Source of the DNA: SZUA-584 sp964607965 | GTDB lineage: Bacteria; Bacillota; Clostridia; Christensenellales; SZUA-584 | Assembly (NCBI GenBank): GCA_964607965.1 | Contig: CAZSMH010000022.1 | Coordinates: forward strand, 1 to 22,049 | Reading direction: 5' to 3' | DNA: 22,049 nt | Shown: positions 1 to 8,232 of the stretch, piece by piece | Layout: each line of letters opens with the position of its first letter | Numbering within the stretch: the stretch's first letter is position 1 | Program-made: the position numbers and the translations under genes | Notes under the pieces: model-generated | Seen by the model: only the letters and a program-made list of their open reading frames with translations | What the model was told of the DNA's origin: nothing | The model's database searches: none

Positions 1-45
<45 letters not shown>

Positions 46-48
46 CGT

Positions 49-147
49 CGGAGCAAAGTCCGCTTTGCTCCGTTTTGCGTTTACGCAAAACATCCGCCCG
101 CTTCCTTGCTCCTCCTTATCCCCACAAGGACTTTTGTCCTTGCGGGG
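49..147. repeat. Cluster of three tandem hairpins just 3' of the tRNA
   Basis: Three consecutive inverted repeats are visible. First, CGGAGCAAAG (49-58) pairs perfectly with CTTTGCTCCG (63-72) over a 4-nt loop. Second, TTTTGCG (73-79) pairs with CGCAAAA (84-90). Third, CAAGGAC (125-131) pairs with GTCCTTG (136-142) over a TTTT loop, with an outer CCCC/GGGG extension (120-123 with 144-147) across one mismatch. No open reading frame of note runs through it. It could terminate the tRNA transcript, although the only T-run (180-187) is well downstream of the last stem, or it could be a copy of a dispersed palindromic repeat. The pairing is directly seen; the function is not known. Confidence 0.6.
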
Positions 148-189
148 GCCCCTAAAACATGTATCAAGAAGCTCATTACTTTTTTTTAA

Positions 190-351
190 TTTTATGAAAA
201 TTGTGAGGATTTGAAACGAACTCGGAGCGGCGGAATAAAGGCCGTCAGCAAATTATTAGGGGAAATAACTATGGACACATACTCGCATGTGTTGCCGGAA
301 TTTCAAAGTGAAGCTATGAATAGGATTAATTTTTTCAATAACTATACCTAA
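190..351 (+). pseudogene. Tyrosine recombinase (phage-type integrase) C-terminal remnant
   Basis: An open frame with no credible start ends at the TAA at 349-351. It contains VSKLLG, then MDTYSHVLPE (271-300), then EAMNRINFF. This resembles the end of phage/ICE tyrosine recombinases, where LLGH is followed by about seven residues and then T-x-DTYSHVLPE with the catalytic Tyr. Here the stretch between LLG and the tyrosine motif is shortened to EIT, so the His of LLGH is missing, and all upstream catalytic parts (Arg, Lys, HxxR) are absent. It is therefore a non-functional scar. Its place about 200 bp from a tRNA 3' end, a favoured attachment site, suggests an element once integrated there and was largely deleted. 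Confidence 0.7.
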
Positions 352-431
352 ACATAAAAAGAATATGATAATATGTTTTCGCATGATAATTGCAGCAGAT
401 TGTTTTGCATGCTGTCGAAGGGATATGTTGT

Positions 432-1593
432 ATGAATGTTGATGTTGTCAGAAAAGACGGGAAGCTGTGGCTTGAGAACCTAGAGTGCGATTGCGGATTT
501 ACCCATGCGCTGCCCAAAATGGACATTTACATAAGACGCGGACTGATTAACGGCTGTGCCCAATGCATTTTAGCCAGCGGACTTGGGAAAAGGGTGCTTA
601 TAGTTGCTGATTGCAATACTTATAAAGTGGCGGCGGCTAAAATATTTACGTTACTGAAAAAAGACGGGTTTGACTGCCGTATGTGCGTGCTTCCCGGCGA
701 ACATATAGAACCGACACCTGATATGGTACAGCTAATTATAGATAAGATTGACGGGGATGTTGATTTTCTGCTGTCTGTCGGATCAGGCGTTATTACCGAT
801 TTAACGCGGCGCAGCGCATTTATAGCGCAGATTCCGTTTGCGGTTTTTGGTACTGCGGCGTCTATGGACGGTTATACGTCAATTACATCATCAATGGCTG
901 AGGACTCAATGAAGATATCAAGGTACGGCCAAGCTGCGCGGCTGCTGATGTTTGACACTTCGATACTGGCGGCAGCTCCGCCGTTAATGAATGCTGCCGG
1001 CGTCGGCGATGTGCTGGCAAAATACAATGTGTTGGCAGACTGGCGGCTTGGACGCGATGTCGCGGGAGAGCGCTATTGCCCGCTTTGTGCATATCTTGTG
1101 GAACAGGCGCTTAAAGCCTGTGCAGAAAATATAGATTTGATTGCAGAGCAAGACGAGGCGGGAGTTAAGGCGCTTATCGAAGCGCTTATACTTGCGGGGC
1201 TTACGGTTCTGATTGTGGGGAGCACCCGCCCCGTGGCTTCCTATGAGCACAATATGGCGCATTATTTTGAGATGAGCAAGCTGGCTTACGGAGGTCATGC
1301 GCCATCGCACGGAATAAGTGCTGGCATAGGGCTGGTGTATGCATTGATGTTACACGGAATGCTTTATGATGCCGATCCTTCAAAGGCTAATAAAGCACGC
1401 ATTTTCAAAAACAGATTAAAACGCAGTCAGAAACGGAAGATGATCATGGACGGCTATCCAAAAGGTGTGGGCGAGCAGGTTTTACAGGAAAACAAGAAAT
1501 GGTATATCAGCAAGAGAGAACTTGGAAGACGTATTGACGCACTTGCAGTCTGTCACGGACAGTATAAAAAAGACAGCATGGATATGCTGCCGC
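432..1593 (+). CDS. araM: sn-Glycerol-1-phosphate dehydrogenase (AraM/EgsA family), 3' end in gap
   Basis: This family reduces dihydroxyacetone phosphate to sn-glycerol-1-phosphate with NAD(P)H in the cytoplasm. About 387 residues are visible. The nucleotide-binding motif GSGVITDL and GTAASMDGY are typical of the family. Candidate metal ligands are Asp193 in GVGDVLAKY, a His of EHNMAH (H273 or H277) and His293 in SHGISAGIG. I chose the ATG at 432 because GAAGGG lies nine bases upstream and the family's N-terminal CDCGFTH pattern follows; an in-frame TTG at 390 has no such support. The gene runs into a 100-N gap, so its last residues are unseen. The B. subtilis homologue makes G1P for PcrB-type ether lipids; no pcrB is present here. 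Assignment to the family is firm, substrate specificity is inferred. Confidence 0.85.
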
Positions 1594-1693
1594 NNNNNNN
1601 NNNNNNNNNNNNNNNNNNNNNNNNNNNNNNNNNNNNNNNNNNNNNNNNNNNNNNNNNNNNNNNNNNNNNNNNNNNNNNNNNNNNNNNNNNNNN
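1594..1693. other. Assembly gap (100 N) between convergent araM and purR
   Basis: Exactly 100 N, the conventional size for a gap of unknown length. The flanks share no obvious overlap. Both adjoining genes lose their C-termini here: araM (+) probably a short tail and purR (-) about 30 residues by comparison with family lengths. Any terminator between the two convergent genes is also hidden. Confidence 0.95.
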
Positions 1694-2439
1694 GCTTTAT
1701 AGTTGTCTATTTGTTTTTTCTCAGGCAAACGGGTAACTATAGCTGCTCCGATTCCTACAACGGTAATGGCAAATTCCCTCATCATTTCGCACAGCGCATG
1801 AACTGTACCGCCGCCGGCGATAAAGTCGTCGATAAGAAGTGCCTTTTGACCTGCGCTGACGGCACGCTTTGATAAAGACATAGTCATCATGCGTCTTGAC
1901 GAATTTGCAAGGTAGTTAATCGTGACTGCCGAGCCTTCGGTTATTTTTAAATCGCGCCGTGCCACCACAAGCGGCTTTCCGAGAGCGCGCGCGACAAGCA
2001 GCGCAAGCGCCACTCCTTTGGTTTCCACAGTAACTATAAAATCTGGGTTGGTGCGGACGAACATGGCTGCAAGTATATTGGCCATAGGTCCTACAAACTT
2101 GGGGTTGGAGAGTATGTCCACAGTATAAATATATCCTCCGGGCAGTATCCGCGATGGATCGGACAGACGTGCGGACACATCGAAAAGCAGGGCTGTTTTT
2201 TGTTCGGGCGGGAGGGAAGGTATATATCGTACGCCGCCGCCCGCTCCAAGGGAGACTTCTATATCGCCCTGTCCGAATTTCCTAAACATGTTTTTGAGCA
2301 TGGAAATATCTTCGCTCATTGTCGATTTAGCAGCACTGAATTTATCGCAGAAAACTTTGAGCGGAAACGACCGCCCGGGTTCGTTAAGCAGCATGGCCGA
2401 AACGACAGCCAGCCGGGTTTTCCTATCCGCCTTTTCCAT
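1694..2439 (-). CDS. purR: Pur operon repressor PurR (Bacillus type), C-terminus in gap
   Basis: A dimeric cytoplasmic repressor of purine genes that, in Bacillus, senses PRPP through a phosphoribosyltransferase-like domain. The visible 248 residues show an N-terminal winged-helix region (about 1-72, including SFPLKVFCDKFSAAKSTMSEDI) and a PRTase domain with TVETKGVALA and the PRPP-binding loop LLIDDFIAGGGT (201-212). Homologues run to about 270-285 residues, so the last 30 or so lie in the gap at 1594-1693. The ATG is preceded by TGAGG about 7 bases upstream on the minus strand. It is divergent from murC. I looked for a PurBox-like CCGAAC/GTTCGG core between the two genes and saw none, so autoregulation is not supported. 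Confidence 0.92.
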
Positions 2440-2470
2440 AACGATACCTCATTAAACTATTTTTAAATAT

Positions 2471-2499
2471 ATTATAGTGTGTCTGGTAAAAAAATTAAA
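2471..2499 (-). promoter_or_regulatory. Possible purR promoter
   Basis: On the minus strand a TATAAT (plus-strand 2471-2476) lies 31 bases upstream of the purR ATG. The matching -35 position about 17 bases further upstream reads TTTAAT (2494-2499), a poor match to TTGACA. The -10 is convincing and the -35 weak. Confidence 0.35.
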
Positions 2500-2517
2500 T
2501 ACTTATCGCCTTTTTTG

Positions 2518-2547
2518 TTGATATTGGTCTTTAGTTTGGAGTATAAT
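2518..2547 (+). promoter_or_regulatory. Likely sigma-A promoter of murC
   Basis: TTGATA (2518-2523), an 18-base spacer and TATAAT (2542-2547), 42 bases before the murC ATG. This is close to the vegetative consensus. It would fire divergently from purR. Confidence 0.6.
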
Positions 2548-2589
2548 TCATTGAAATGCAGCAAGAAATAACACACGGCGAGGGCATAT

Positions 2590-3954
2590 ATGATCTGTTT
2601 GCAGCAATATAAAGAAAAAAGCATCCATTTTATCGGCATCGGCGGATGCAGCATGAGCGGTCTTGCTGTGATACTAAAAGATCTTGGGTTTAAGCCGAAA
2701 GGCTCGGATATAATAGAATCGGTTTTTACTAATAAGCTTGCAAGCTGCGGAATACCTTATGTTATCGGTCACAGCGAGGATAATCTTGGTGACGCAGCGC
2801 TCGTTGTTTTTTCCGCGGCAATAAAAGAGGGAAACCCTGAATTTGACGCCGCAAAACGGCGCGGTCTGCCTATGCTTGAGCGCAGCGAACTTCTTGGGCT
2901 TATTAGTCGTCAATATAAAACGGTTGTCGGAATTGCAGGATGCCATGGTAAAACAACCATAACTTCAATGTGCGCATTGATACTTCGTGAATGCGGCGTG
3001 GATTTGACAGTCCATATCGGGGGGATGGTGGATTTTCTCGGCGGCGGGGTGGCGGTTGGAGACTATCCTGCATTTCTTACCGAGGCGTGCGAGTACGTCG
3101 GCAGCTTTTTAAAGCTAAAGCCAACGCATACGCTTGTCAACAATATTGACGACGATCATTTGGATTATTACAAAGACATTGATGCAATTTATGATGCATA
3201 TAAAAAATATGTGGAACTTCTTCCTGTAGACGGCATTCTATTTGCATATGCGCACGACCCGCTGGTAGTAAAACTTGCTGCGCAATGCGGCCGAAGGACT
3301 GTCACTTATGGGTTTGCAAATGCGGATTATACCGCAGTTGATGAAACATACGACGAAAACGGATGTGCGTCGTTTACCGTATGTTCGCCTCACGGCGATG
3401 CTCATGTGCAGCTTTTAGTCGTCGGACGGCACAATATGGCAAATGCAATTGCGGCAATTACAGTTTGCAGCGAAGTATTCGGTATAAAAGCAGCTGATGC
3501 GGGTGCGGCGCTAAAGAAATATCGTCTTGCCGGGCGCCGGTTTGAATATATGGGGGAGAAGAACGGTGTCAAGATAATACACGATTACGCGCACCACCCA
3601 AGCGAGATTGCCGCATGTCTTGAAGCTGCATCAAGATATCCGCACAAAAGGATTTTTGCTGTGTTTCAATGCAATTCATTCACACGTGCTAAAACACTAA
3701 TAAATAAGCTTGCAACGTGTTTTGGCTATGCCGATGTTGTTATAGTGCCGGATATATATCCGGGAAGGGATATTGACCGCGGCGAGATACATGCGCGTGA
3801 TTTGGCAGATGCAATAGGGAGACATGCGAAATGCTTATACATACCCACATTTGAAGAAATAAACGAATATATTGAGAAGAACGCTTCCTGCGGAGATATA
3901 TTGGTAACGCTTGGTTCGGGCAGCGTCGGCAGGGAGACGAAGAAACTGTTATAA
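2590..3954 (+). CDS. murC: UDP-N-acetylmuramate--L-alanine ligase
   Basis: Adds L-Ala to UDP-MurNAc with ATP, the first stem-peptide step of peptidoglycan synthesis, in the cytoplasm. The 454 residues show the three Mur ligase domains. The N-terminal Rossmann part carries FIGIGGCSMSGLA (14-26). The central ATPase has the P-loop GCHGKTT (117-123), then TEACEYVGSF and NNIDDDHLDYY. The C-terminal domain has IIHDYAHHPSEI, FQCNSFTRAKTL and LVTLGSGSVG. EACEY is also found in the Bacillus enzyme. The P-loop carries Cys where most MurC have Thr (GTHGKTT), a mild oddity. The start is supported by GAGGG five bases upstream. Mpl, a related ligase, is an alternative, but the MurC-like sequence at every motif makes that less likely. 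Confidence 0.9.
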   Translation: MICLQQYKEKSIHFIGIGGCSMSGLAVILKDLGFKPKGSDIIESVFTNKLASCGIPYVIGHSEDNLGDAALVVFSAAIKEGNPEFDAAKRRGLPMLERSELLGLISRQYKTVVGIAGCHGKTTITSMCALILRECGVDLTVHIGGMVDFLGGGVAVGDYPAFLTEACEYVGSFLKLKPTHTLVNNIDDDHLDYYKDIDAIYDAYKKYVELLPVDGILFAYAHDPLVVKLAAQCGRRTVTYGFANADYTAVDETYDENGCASFTVCSPHGDAHVQLLVVGRHNMANAIAAITVCSEVFGIKAADAGAALKKYRLAGRRFEYMGEKNGVKIIHDYAHHPSEIAACLEAASRYPHKRIFAVFQCNSFTRAKTLINKLATCFGYADVVIVPDIYPGRDIDRGEIHARDLADAIGRHAKCLYIPTFEEINEYIEKNASCGDILVTLGSGSVGRETKKLL

Positions 3955-3966
3955 TTATTAATAATA

Positions 3967-3995
3967 TTGACATAATTTTTATCACTATTTACATT
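3967..3995 (+). promoter_or_regulatory. Likely promoter of the LCP gene
   Basis: A perfect TTGACA (3967-3972), a 17-base spacer and TACATT (3990-3995), located 13 bases after the murC stop. It leaves a leader of about 120 bases before the LCP start at 4125. The region is strongly A+T rich, which raises the chance of accidental matches. Confidence 0.5.
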
Positions 3996-4124
3996 ATATT
4001 TAATGGAATGTTTTTCGTTTTTGGGGTAAAATGATTAACTGGATATATTACTATGCAGCAGTTGTTGCAAGAGCAAGCAAATTATTGTTATATCATCCAT
4101 ATCAGTATTGATAGGAGTAACGGC

Positions 4125-6175
4125 ATGAAAAACTGGTTTAAGTCATTGTTCAAAAAGAAAAAAAATCAATCTGATAATGAACAGACTGACAGCTTGAGCG
4201 TTGAGAATGAAGATGAAGGCGCTAAGGGCAACTCAAGCGATGCCAAAAAAAATTGGATTAAGTCATTATTTAAAAAGAAGGAAAACAATCAATCTGACAA
4301 TGAGCAGACTGACAGCTTAGACGCTCAAAATGATACAGGTGATTCTGAAAATATTGAAGACAGTGTTGATAACCTCAAAAAAAAGAAAGAACGCAGGCCG
4401 TGGAGCAAAAAGAAAAAGATACTTTTTATATCACTGGTAACAATACTTATAGCTTTATTATCGGTTTCTGCTTATGCTGTTTCAATATGGATGAACCCGT
4501 TGGGCGAGTGGAAATCCGCAGGAGAGCAGATTTCTCCTCCTGCATCGTCCCCTCCGAGTAAAACGCCGAACTCAACCGGAGATGAAACAGAAGTGCCGGA
4601 GCCTACTATTGACCCGTACGAAGAACTCCTATCAAAGGCGGACATGGAGTTTTTAAATGACATAATAAACATTATGCTGATAGGCGTTGATTATGCTGAG
4701 GAACGAGAGACTTGGAAGGGAAAGAAGGCTTATCATTCGGATGTTATGATAGTGCTTTCAATCAATACCAAAACAAACGAAGTGAACATGATTTCTTTGC
4801 CTCGAGATACATATGCTCATATACCCGGGGTTAAAGGTATATACAAACTTAATGCGTCCATAGACTGCGGCGGGGGCTGGCCAAAAGAATCGGGGTTTAA
4901 AAAGGTATGCGAAGCTGCATGCTGGATGCTCGGCGGAAAAATACCGGTTGAATATTACTATGCCGTAGACATGTCGGCTGTAAAACAGCTTGTTGACAGT
5001 ATAGGCGGAATTGATTTTGAAATAGAGTTTAATTATAAAATGCAGGGACGATCGTATAAAAAAGGCTTGCAGCACTTAGACGGCCAGGCGGTGCTGGATT
5101 ACCTGCGTGTAAGGCATTTGGACAACGATTTGAAAAGGACCGGCAGGCAGAGAAAGTTACTGGTAGCTATATTTGATAAAGTGAAAAGCTCCGGAGATAT
5201 ATTCCGCATTCCTGAAATGCTGGATGCATTCAACGGAAATTTTTATACAAATACGACTTTAGGGCAGACAGCCGGACTGGCGGCGTTTTTCTATAAGCAT
5301 ATCAACAGCGATAACATAAAAATGCATACTATGGTGGGCAGACCCAACTATAACGTAAGAATATTCAACTGGAACTTCTTGATTACAGATCAAAAGAAAC
5401 GTGTTGATCTAATAAAGAAGATATACGGCATAAAAGTTAAACAGTATGCGGATTTTACTTATGAAAGAGCGTGTTTTTTGTGGGAGTCAATGCAGGCAGA
5501 TGTAATAATTGAAAAATCAAAGCCGATTCTGCAAAAAGTAAAGGAGATACTGGATGCGGATGCTTTGCTTCCGGAAAACCCCACTCTAAAGCCTGCGCTG
5601 GAGCTTGCCTATAACGCGGTGCTTNNNNNNNNNNNNNNNNNNNNNNNNNNNNNNNNNNNNNNNNNNNNNNNNNNNNNNNNNNNNNNNNNNNNNNNNNNNN
5701 NNNNNNNNNNNNNNNNNNNNNNNNTCCGGAAAACCCCACTCTAAAGCCTGCGCTGGAGCTTGCCTATAACGCGGTGCTTTTCGACCCGCTGGATACCGAC
5801 CCGCTGGATACCGACCCGCCGGAGACCGACCCGCCGGAAACCGACCCGCCGGAGACCGAGCCGCCGGAAACCGACCCGCCGGAGACCGACCCGCCGGAAA
5901 CGCCAACGCCGCCTCCAACGCCGCCTCCGGGAGGGTGGAGAAAATACGGAACAGAGATTTGGGATCTGTATGACTTGGCTGCAGGCCAGTATGAGCAGCT
6001 TGTATCTTGGAGTTCAAAATATGTATCTAAAGAAAAAACAGAAGAGTACAAGGCGTTGAATATTGAACTGAAAAAAAATATTGAAAGCCTTTGCACTATG
6101 TTCTCGATAAAAAAACCGGACTGGAGAGTAAACTACGAAAAGAAGACAAACGAAAAAAAGGTAGATTTCAGGTGA
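4125..6175 (+). CDS. LytR-CpsA-Psr (LCP) family protein with DPPET repeat, interrupted by an assembly gap
   Basis: LCP proteins are membrane-anchored phosphotransferases that attach teichoic acid or other polymers to peptidoglycan on the outer face of the membrane. Residues 1-96 are cytoplasmic, charged and internally duplicated. A membrane helix follows at about 97-122, then a Pro/Ser/Thr linker. The LCP domain starts near 180 (NIMLIGVDY) and includes HSDVMIVLSI, MISLPRDTYAHIPG, SIGGIDFEI and the Arg/Asp cluster YLRVRHLDNDLKRTGRQRK near 325-345. After the 100-N gap the same frame continues with a DPPET repeat and an 80-residue charged tail ending at TGA 6173-6175. The 55 bases on each side of the gap are identical; merging them gives one open frame of 631 residues. 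I chose ATG 4125, with GGAG eight bases upstream, over an in-frame ATG at 4053 that lacks a site. The polymer substrate is unknown. Confidence 0.85.
4128..4331 (+). repeat. Internal duplication in the LCP cytoplasmic N-terminus
   Basis: Two units, 4128-4208 and 4248-4331, encode near-identical peptides: KNW[FI]KSLFKKK, then NQSDNEQTDSL. They are separated by 39 bases. Similarity is clear in the DNA too, with mostly synonymous differences and one inserted codon, so the duplication is fairly recent. Confidence 0.85.
5570..5779 (+). other. Assembly gap (100 N) flanked by an identical 55-bp sequence
   Basis: The 55 bases before the N-run (5570-5624) and the 55 bases after it (5725-5779) are identical, beginning TCCGGAAAACC and ending GCGGTGCTT. 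The Ns occupy 5625-5724. Two contigs that end in an overlap of one k-mer, joined by a scaffolder, would give this picture. Removing one copy and the Ns keeps the LCP gene in frame, so the gap is probably not real missing sequence. A true tandem duplication is the alternative. Confidence 0.85.
5783..5902 (+). repeat. 15-bp tandem repeat, 8 units, encoding DP(L/P)(D/E)T
   Basis: Eight exact-length 15-bp units. The first two are GACCCGCTGGATACC (DPLDT); the next six are GACCCGCCGGA[AG]ACC-like (DPPET, once EPPET). The Glu codon of the last six alternates strictly GAG, GAA, GAG, GAA, GAG, GAA, which points to expansion in 30-bp steps. A further Pro-rich piece (PTPPPTPPPGG) follows. In the protein it makes an extended acidic, proline-rich spacer outside the membrane. 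Confidence 0.92.
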
Positions 6176-6224
6176 TAAGGAAAACAGTCAATGCAGGTTT
6201 AACAGAGTGTTTTAGATTAAAGCC

Positions 6225-6255
6225 AAAGAGCCTTGAAAACAGGGCTCTTTTTTTT
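6225..6255 (+). terminator. Rho-independent terminator after the LCP gene
   Basis: AAAGAGCC (6225-6232) pairs with GGCTCTTT (6243-6250), followed directly by more T (to 6255). It lies 50 bases after the LCP stop and just before the end of convergent ligA; the A-run on its other side is short, so it serves mainly the plus strand. Confidence 0.85.
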
Positions 6256-6261
6256 AACGAA

Positions 6262-8223
6262 TCAAGACCGGGTTTTCGTCATGGCTTCAAACTGCTCTTC
6301 GTTAATTATTTTTACTCCCAGAGCAACGGCTTTTTCCAGCTTGCTGCCCGCGCTTTCCCCGGCAATAACAAAATCTGTAGCTTTACTTACCGATGATAAC
6401 ACTTCGCCGCCCACTGATTCAATAATATAAGATGCCTCTTTTCGCGTATATCGGGAAAGAGTACCTGTCAGCACAACTTTTTTTCCAAAAAGCGGGGTTA
6501 AAGCTTTTTGCTTTGATTCGAACGCCGGAGAAACACCCGCAGCTATAATGCGTTTTATTATGCTTAAAACGCGGCTGTCTTTAAAAAACGTGACAACATT
6601 GTTTGCTAAAGTTTCGCCTATACCATCAATGCCTGTGAGGCTTGGTATGTCCGCAGTTATTAAGCTATCAATGCTTTGAAATTCATTTGCCAGATCTTTG
6701 GCGGTTTTTATACCTATGCCGGGTATGCCAAGAGCATAAATAAATGCGTGTAGCGGTCGCTTTTTGCTTGACTCAACTGCGGCTTTTAAGTTTTGCGTCT
6801 TTTTTTCTCCGAAACGCTCAAGCTCTTGTATTTTGTCGTAATCAAGGTAATAAAGATCAGATACGTCGGTAAGCCCTATATGCTCAAAAAATGCTGCCGC
6901 GGTTTTATCCGAAAAGGTTTCGATGTTCATAGCATCGCGTGACGCAAAATGCACCACTGAACGTAACAGCTGAGGACGGCATACCAGCTGGTTGTCACAA
7001 AACAGATTAGCCCCTTTTTCCACGACCGAAAACCCGCAAGCAGGGCATTTTTCAGGTATAGGGATTTCCTTTGCGTCTTCGCCGCACTCCGCTATGCCCA
7101 GAACTTCCGGTATCACATCTCCGGAGCGCCTGACAAACACGCGGCAGCCTATTTTAAGTCTTTTGCGCGCTATATCGCCTGCGTTATTAAGCGTCGCTTT
7201 GCTTACGGTAGCGCCGCCTATGTCAACAGGCTCTAAAACGGCGGCGGGAGTCAACTTGCCGGTACGTCCGACCTGCCAGATGACATCGAGCAGCATGGTT
7301 GTTGTCTCATCCGCCTCAAACTTATACGCAACTGCCCATCGGGGGAATTTTTGAGTAAACCCGAGACGTTCTCTCGCGGCAATATTGTCGATTTTGATAA
7401 CTATGCCGTCAATTAAATAATCAAGCGATGCGCGTATTTTTTCTGCGTTGCGAACGGCATCCATCACTTCGGCTATTGTATAAGCCGTTTTTATGTCTTG
7501 GCTGACGGGAAAACGGTTTTTGCGCAAAAAATCCAGCATTTTGGTATGCGTGTCGAATTTTTCGCCTTCCTTATAATTAACGCCGTAGCAAAAGAGGCTC
7601 AAACTGCGTTTTGCGGTTTCCTCGGGATTTAAATTGCGCAGCGCGCCGGCAGCTGCATTCCGAGCGTTTTTCAAAGGCTCATCTGCTAAACGGTTGTATT
7701 TATTAAGAGCAGACAGACGCATAATCGCTTCGCCGTTAACCTCCAGCAGCCCCTTATACTTTATGGAAAGCGGTACGCTCTTGATAGTTTTTATCTGCTG
7801 TGTGATAACTTCGCCTGTTATACCGTCTCCGCGCGTTGCAGCCGAAACGAGAACGCCGCCGTCATATCGAAGGTTTACGGTAAGCCCGTCATATTTATAT
7901 TCAATGATGTAAACAAACGCTTCGTCCGAGAATTTACGGGCGCGCGTTTCCCAGGCGATAAGATCTGCCTCTGTACGCGCCTTGTCAAGACTGTAAAGCG
8001 GCGACAGATGCACCTGCTTTGCAAAGCCGGAAAGTATTTCTCCGCCGATCCGCCGGGTGGGCGAATCGGGGCGAACGTAGCCGGTTTTTTGTTCCAGCGC
8101 TAACAGCTCATCATAGAGCTTATCGTATTCTGCGTCGCTTATACTCGGATTATCCAGAGTATAGTAACGGTATATATGTTCCGAGAGTTGTTCAACGAGA
8201 GTATCGATCCTCTGTATATCCAT
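6262..8223 (-). CDS. ligA: NAD+-dependent DNA ligase
   Basis: Seals nicks between Okazaki fragments and in repair, using NAD+ to adenylate its active-site lysine. The 653 residues contain, in order: the N-terminal NMN-binding Ia domain (YRYYTLDNPSISDAEYD), the adenylation motif EYKYDG with Lys110, RGDGITGE, an OB fold, a four-Cys zinc finger (CPAC, 12 residues, C, 5 residues, C), helix-hairpin-helix repeats (LGIPGIGIKTAKDLA, LTGIDGIGE) and a C-terminal BRCT domain (GKKVVLTGTLSRYTRKEA). The active site reads EYKYDG rather than the more common E-x-KIDG, and the Cys spacing is slightly shorter than in E. coli LigA. It starts nine bases after pcrA, with AAGGA upstream of the ATG, so it is co-transcribed. 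Confidence 0.96.
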   Translation of the reverse strand: MDIQRIDTLVEQLSEHIYRYYTLDNPSISDAEYDKLYDELLALEQKTGYVRPDSPTRRIGGEILSGFAKQVHLSPLYSLDKARTEADLIAWETRARKFSDEAFVYIIEYKYDGLTVNLRYDGGVLVSAATRGDGITGEVITQQIKTIKSVPLSIKYKGLLEVNGEAIMRLSALNKYNRLADEPLKNARNAAAGALRNLNPEETAKRSLSLFCYGVNYKEGEKFDTHTKMLDFLRKNRFPVSQDIKTAYTIAEVMDAVRNAEKIRASLDYLIDGIVIKIDNIAARERLGFTQKFPRWAVAYKFEADETTTMLLDVIWQVGRTGKLTPAAVLEPVDIGGATVSKATLNNAGDIARKRLKIGCRVFVRRSGDVIPEVLGIAECGEDAKEIPIPEKCPACGFSVVEKGANLFCDNQLVCRPQLLRSVVHFASRDAMNIETFSDKTAAAFFEHIGLTDVSDLYYLDYDKIQELERFGEKKTQNLKAAVESSKKRPLHAFIYALGIPGIGIKTAKDLANEFQSIDSLITADIPSLTGIDGIGETLANNVVTFFKDSRVLSIIKRIIAAGVSPAFESKQKALTPLFGKKVVLTGTLSRYTRKEASYIIESVGGEVLSSVSKATDFVIAGESAGSKLEKAVALGVKIINEEQFEAMTKTRS

Positions 8224-8232
8224 TTTTTGTCC

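Noticed and set aside
390..431. TTG start 14 codons upstream for araM.
   Set aside because: No ribosome binding site at the TTG, while the ATG at 432 has GAAGGG nine bases before it.
1465..1872. Open frame spanning the first N gap.
   Set aside because: It exists only because N codons were read through; it overlaps araM and purR in other frames.
2440..2589. A PurBox operator between purR and murC.
   Set aside because: No CCGAAC/GTTCGG core found on either strand; only promoter elements are visible.
5783..5902. Short regular repeats that could suggest a CRISPR array.
   Set aside because: Units are contiguous 15-mers without spacers and keep a coding frame.
5764..6096. Minus-strand frame with a GGSVSGGSV repeat, and plus-strand frames with Arg/Pro repeats, over the same DNA.
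   Set aside because: These are alternative frames of the 15-bp DPPET repeat. The LCP frame connects in frame to the LCP gene after merging the 55-bp overlap and ends at a sensible stop before a terminator.
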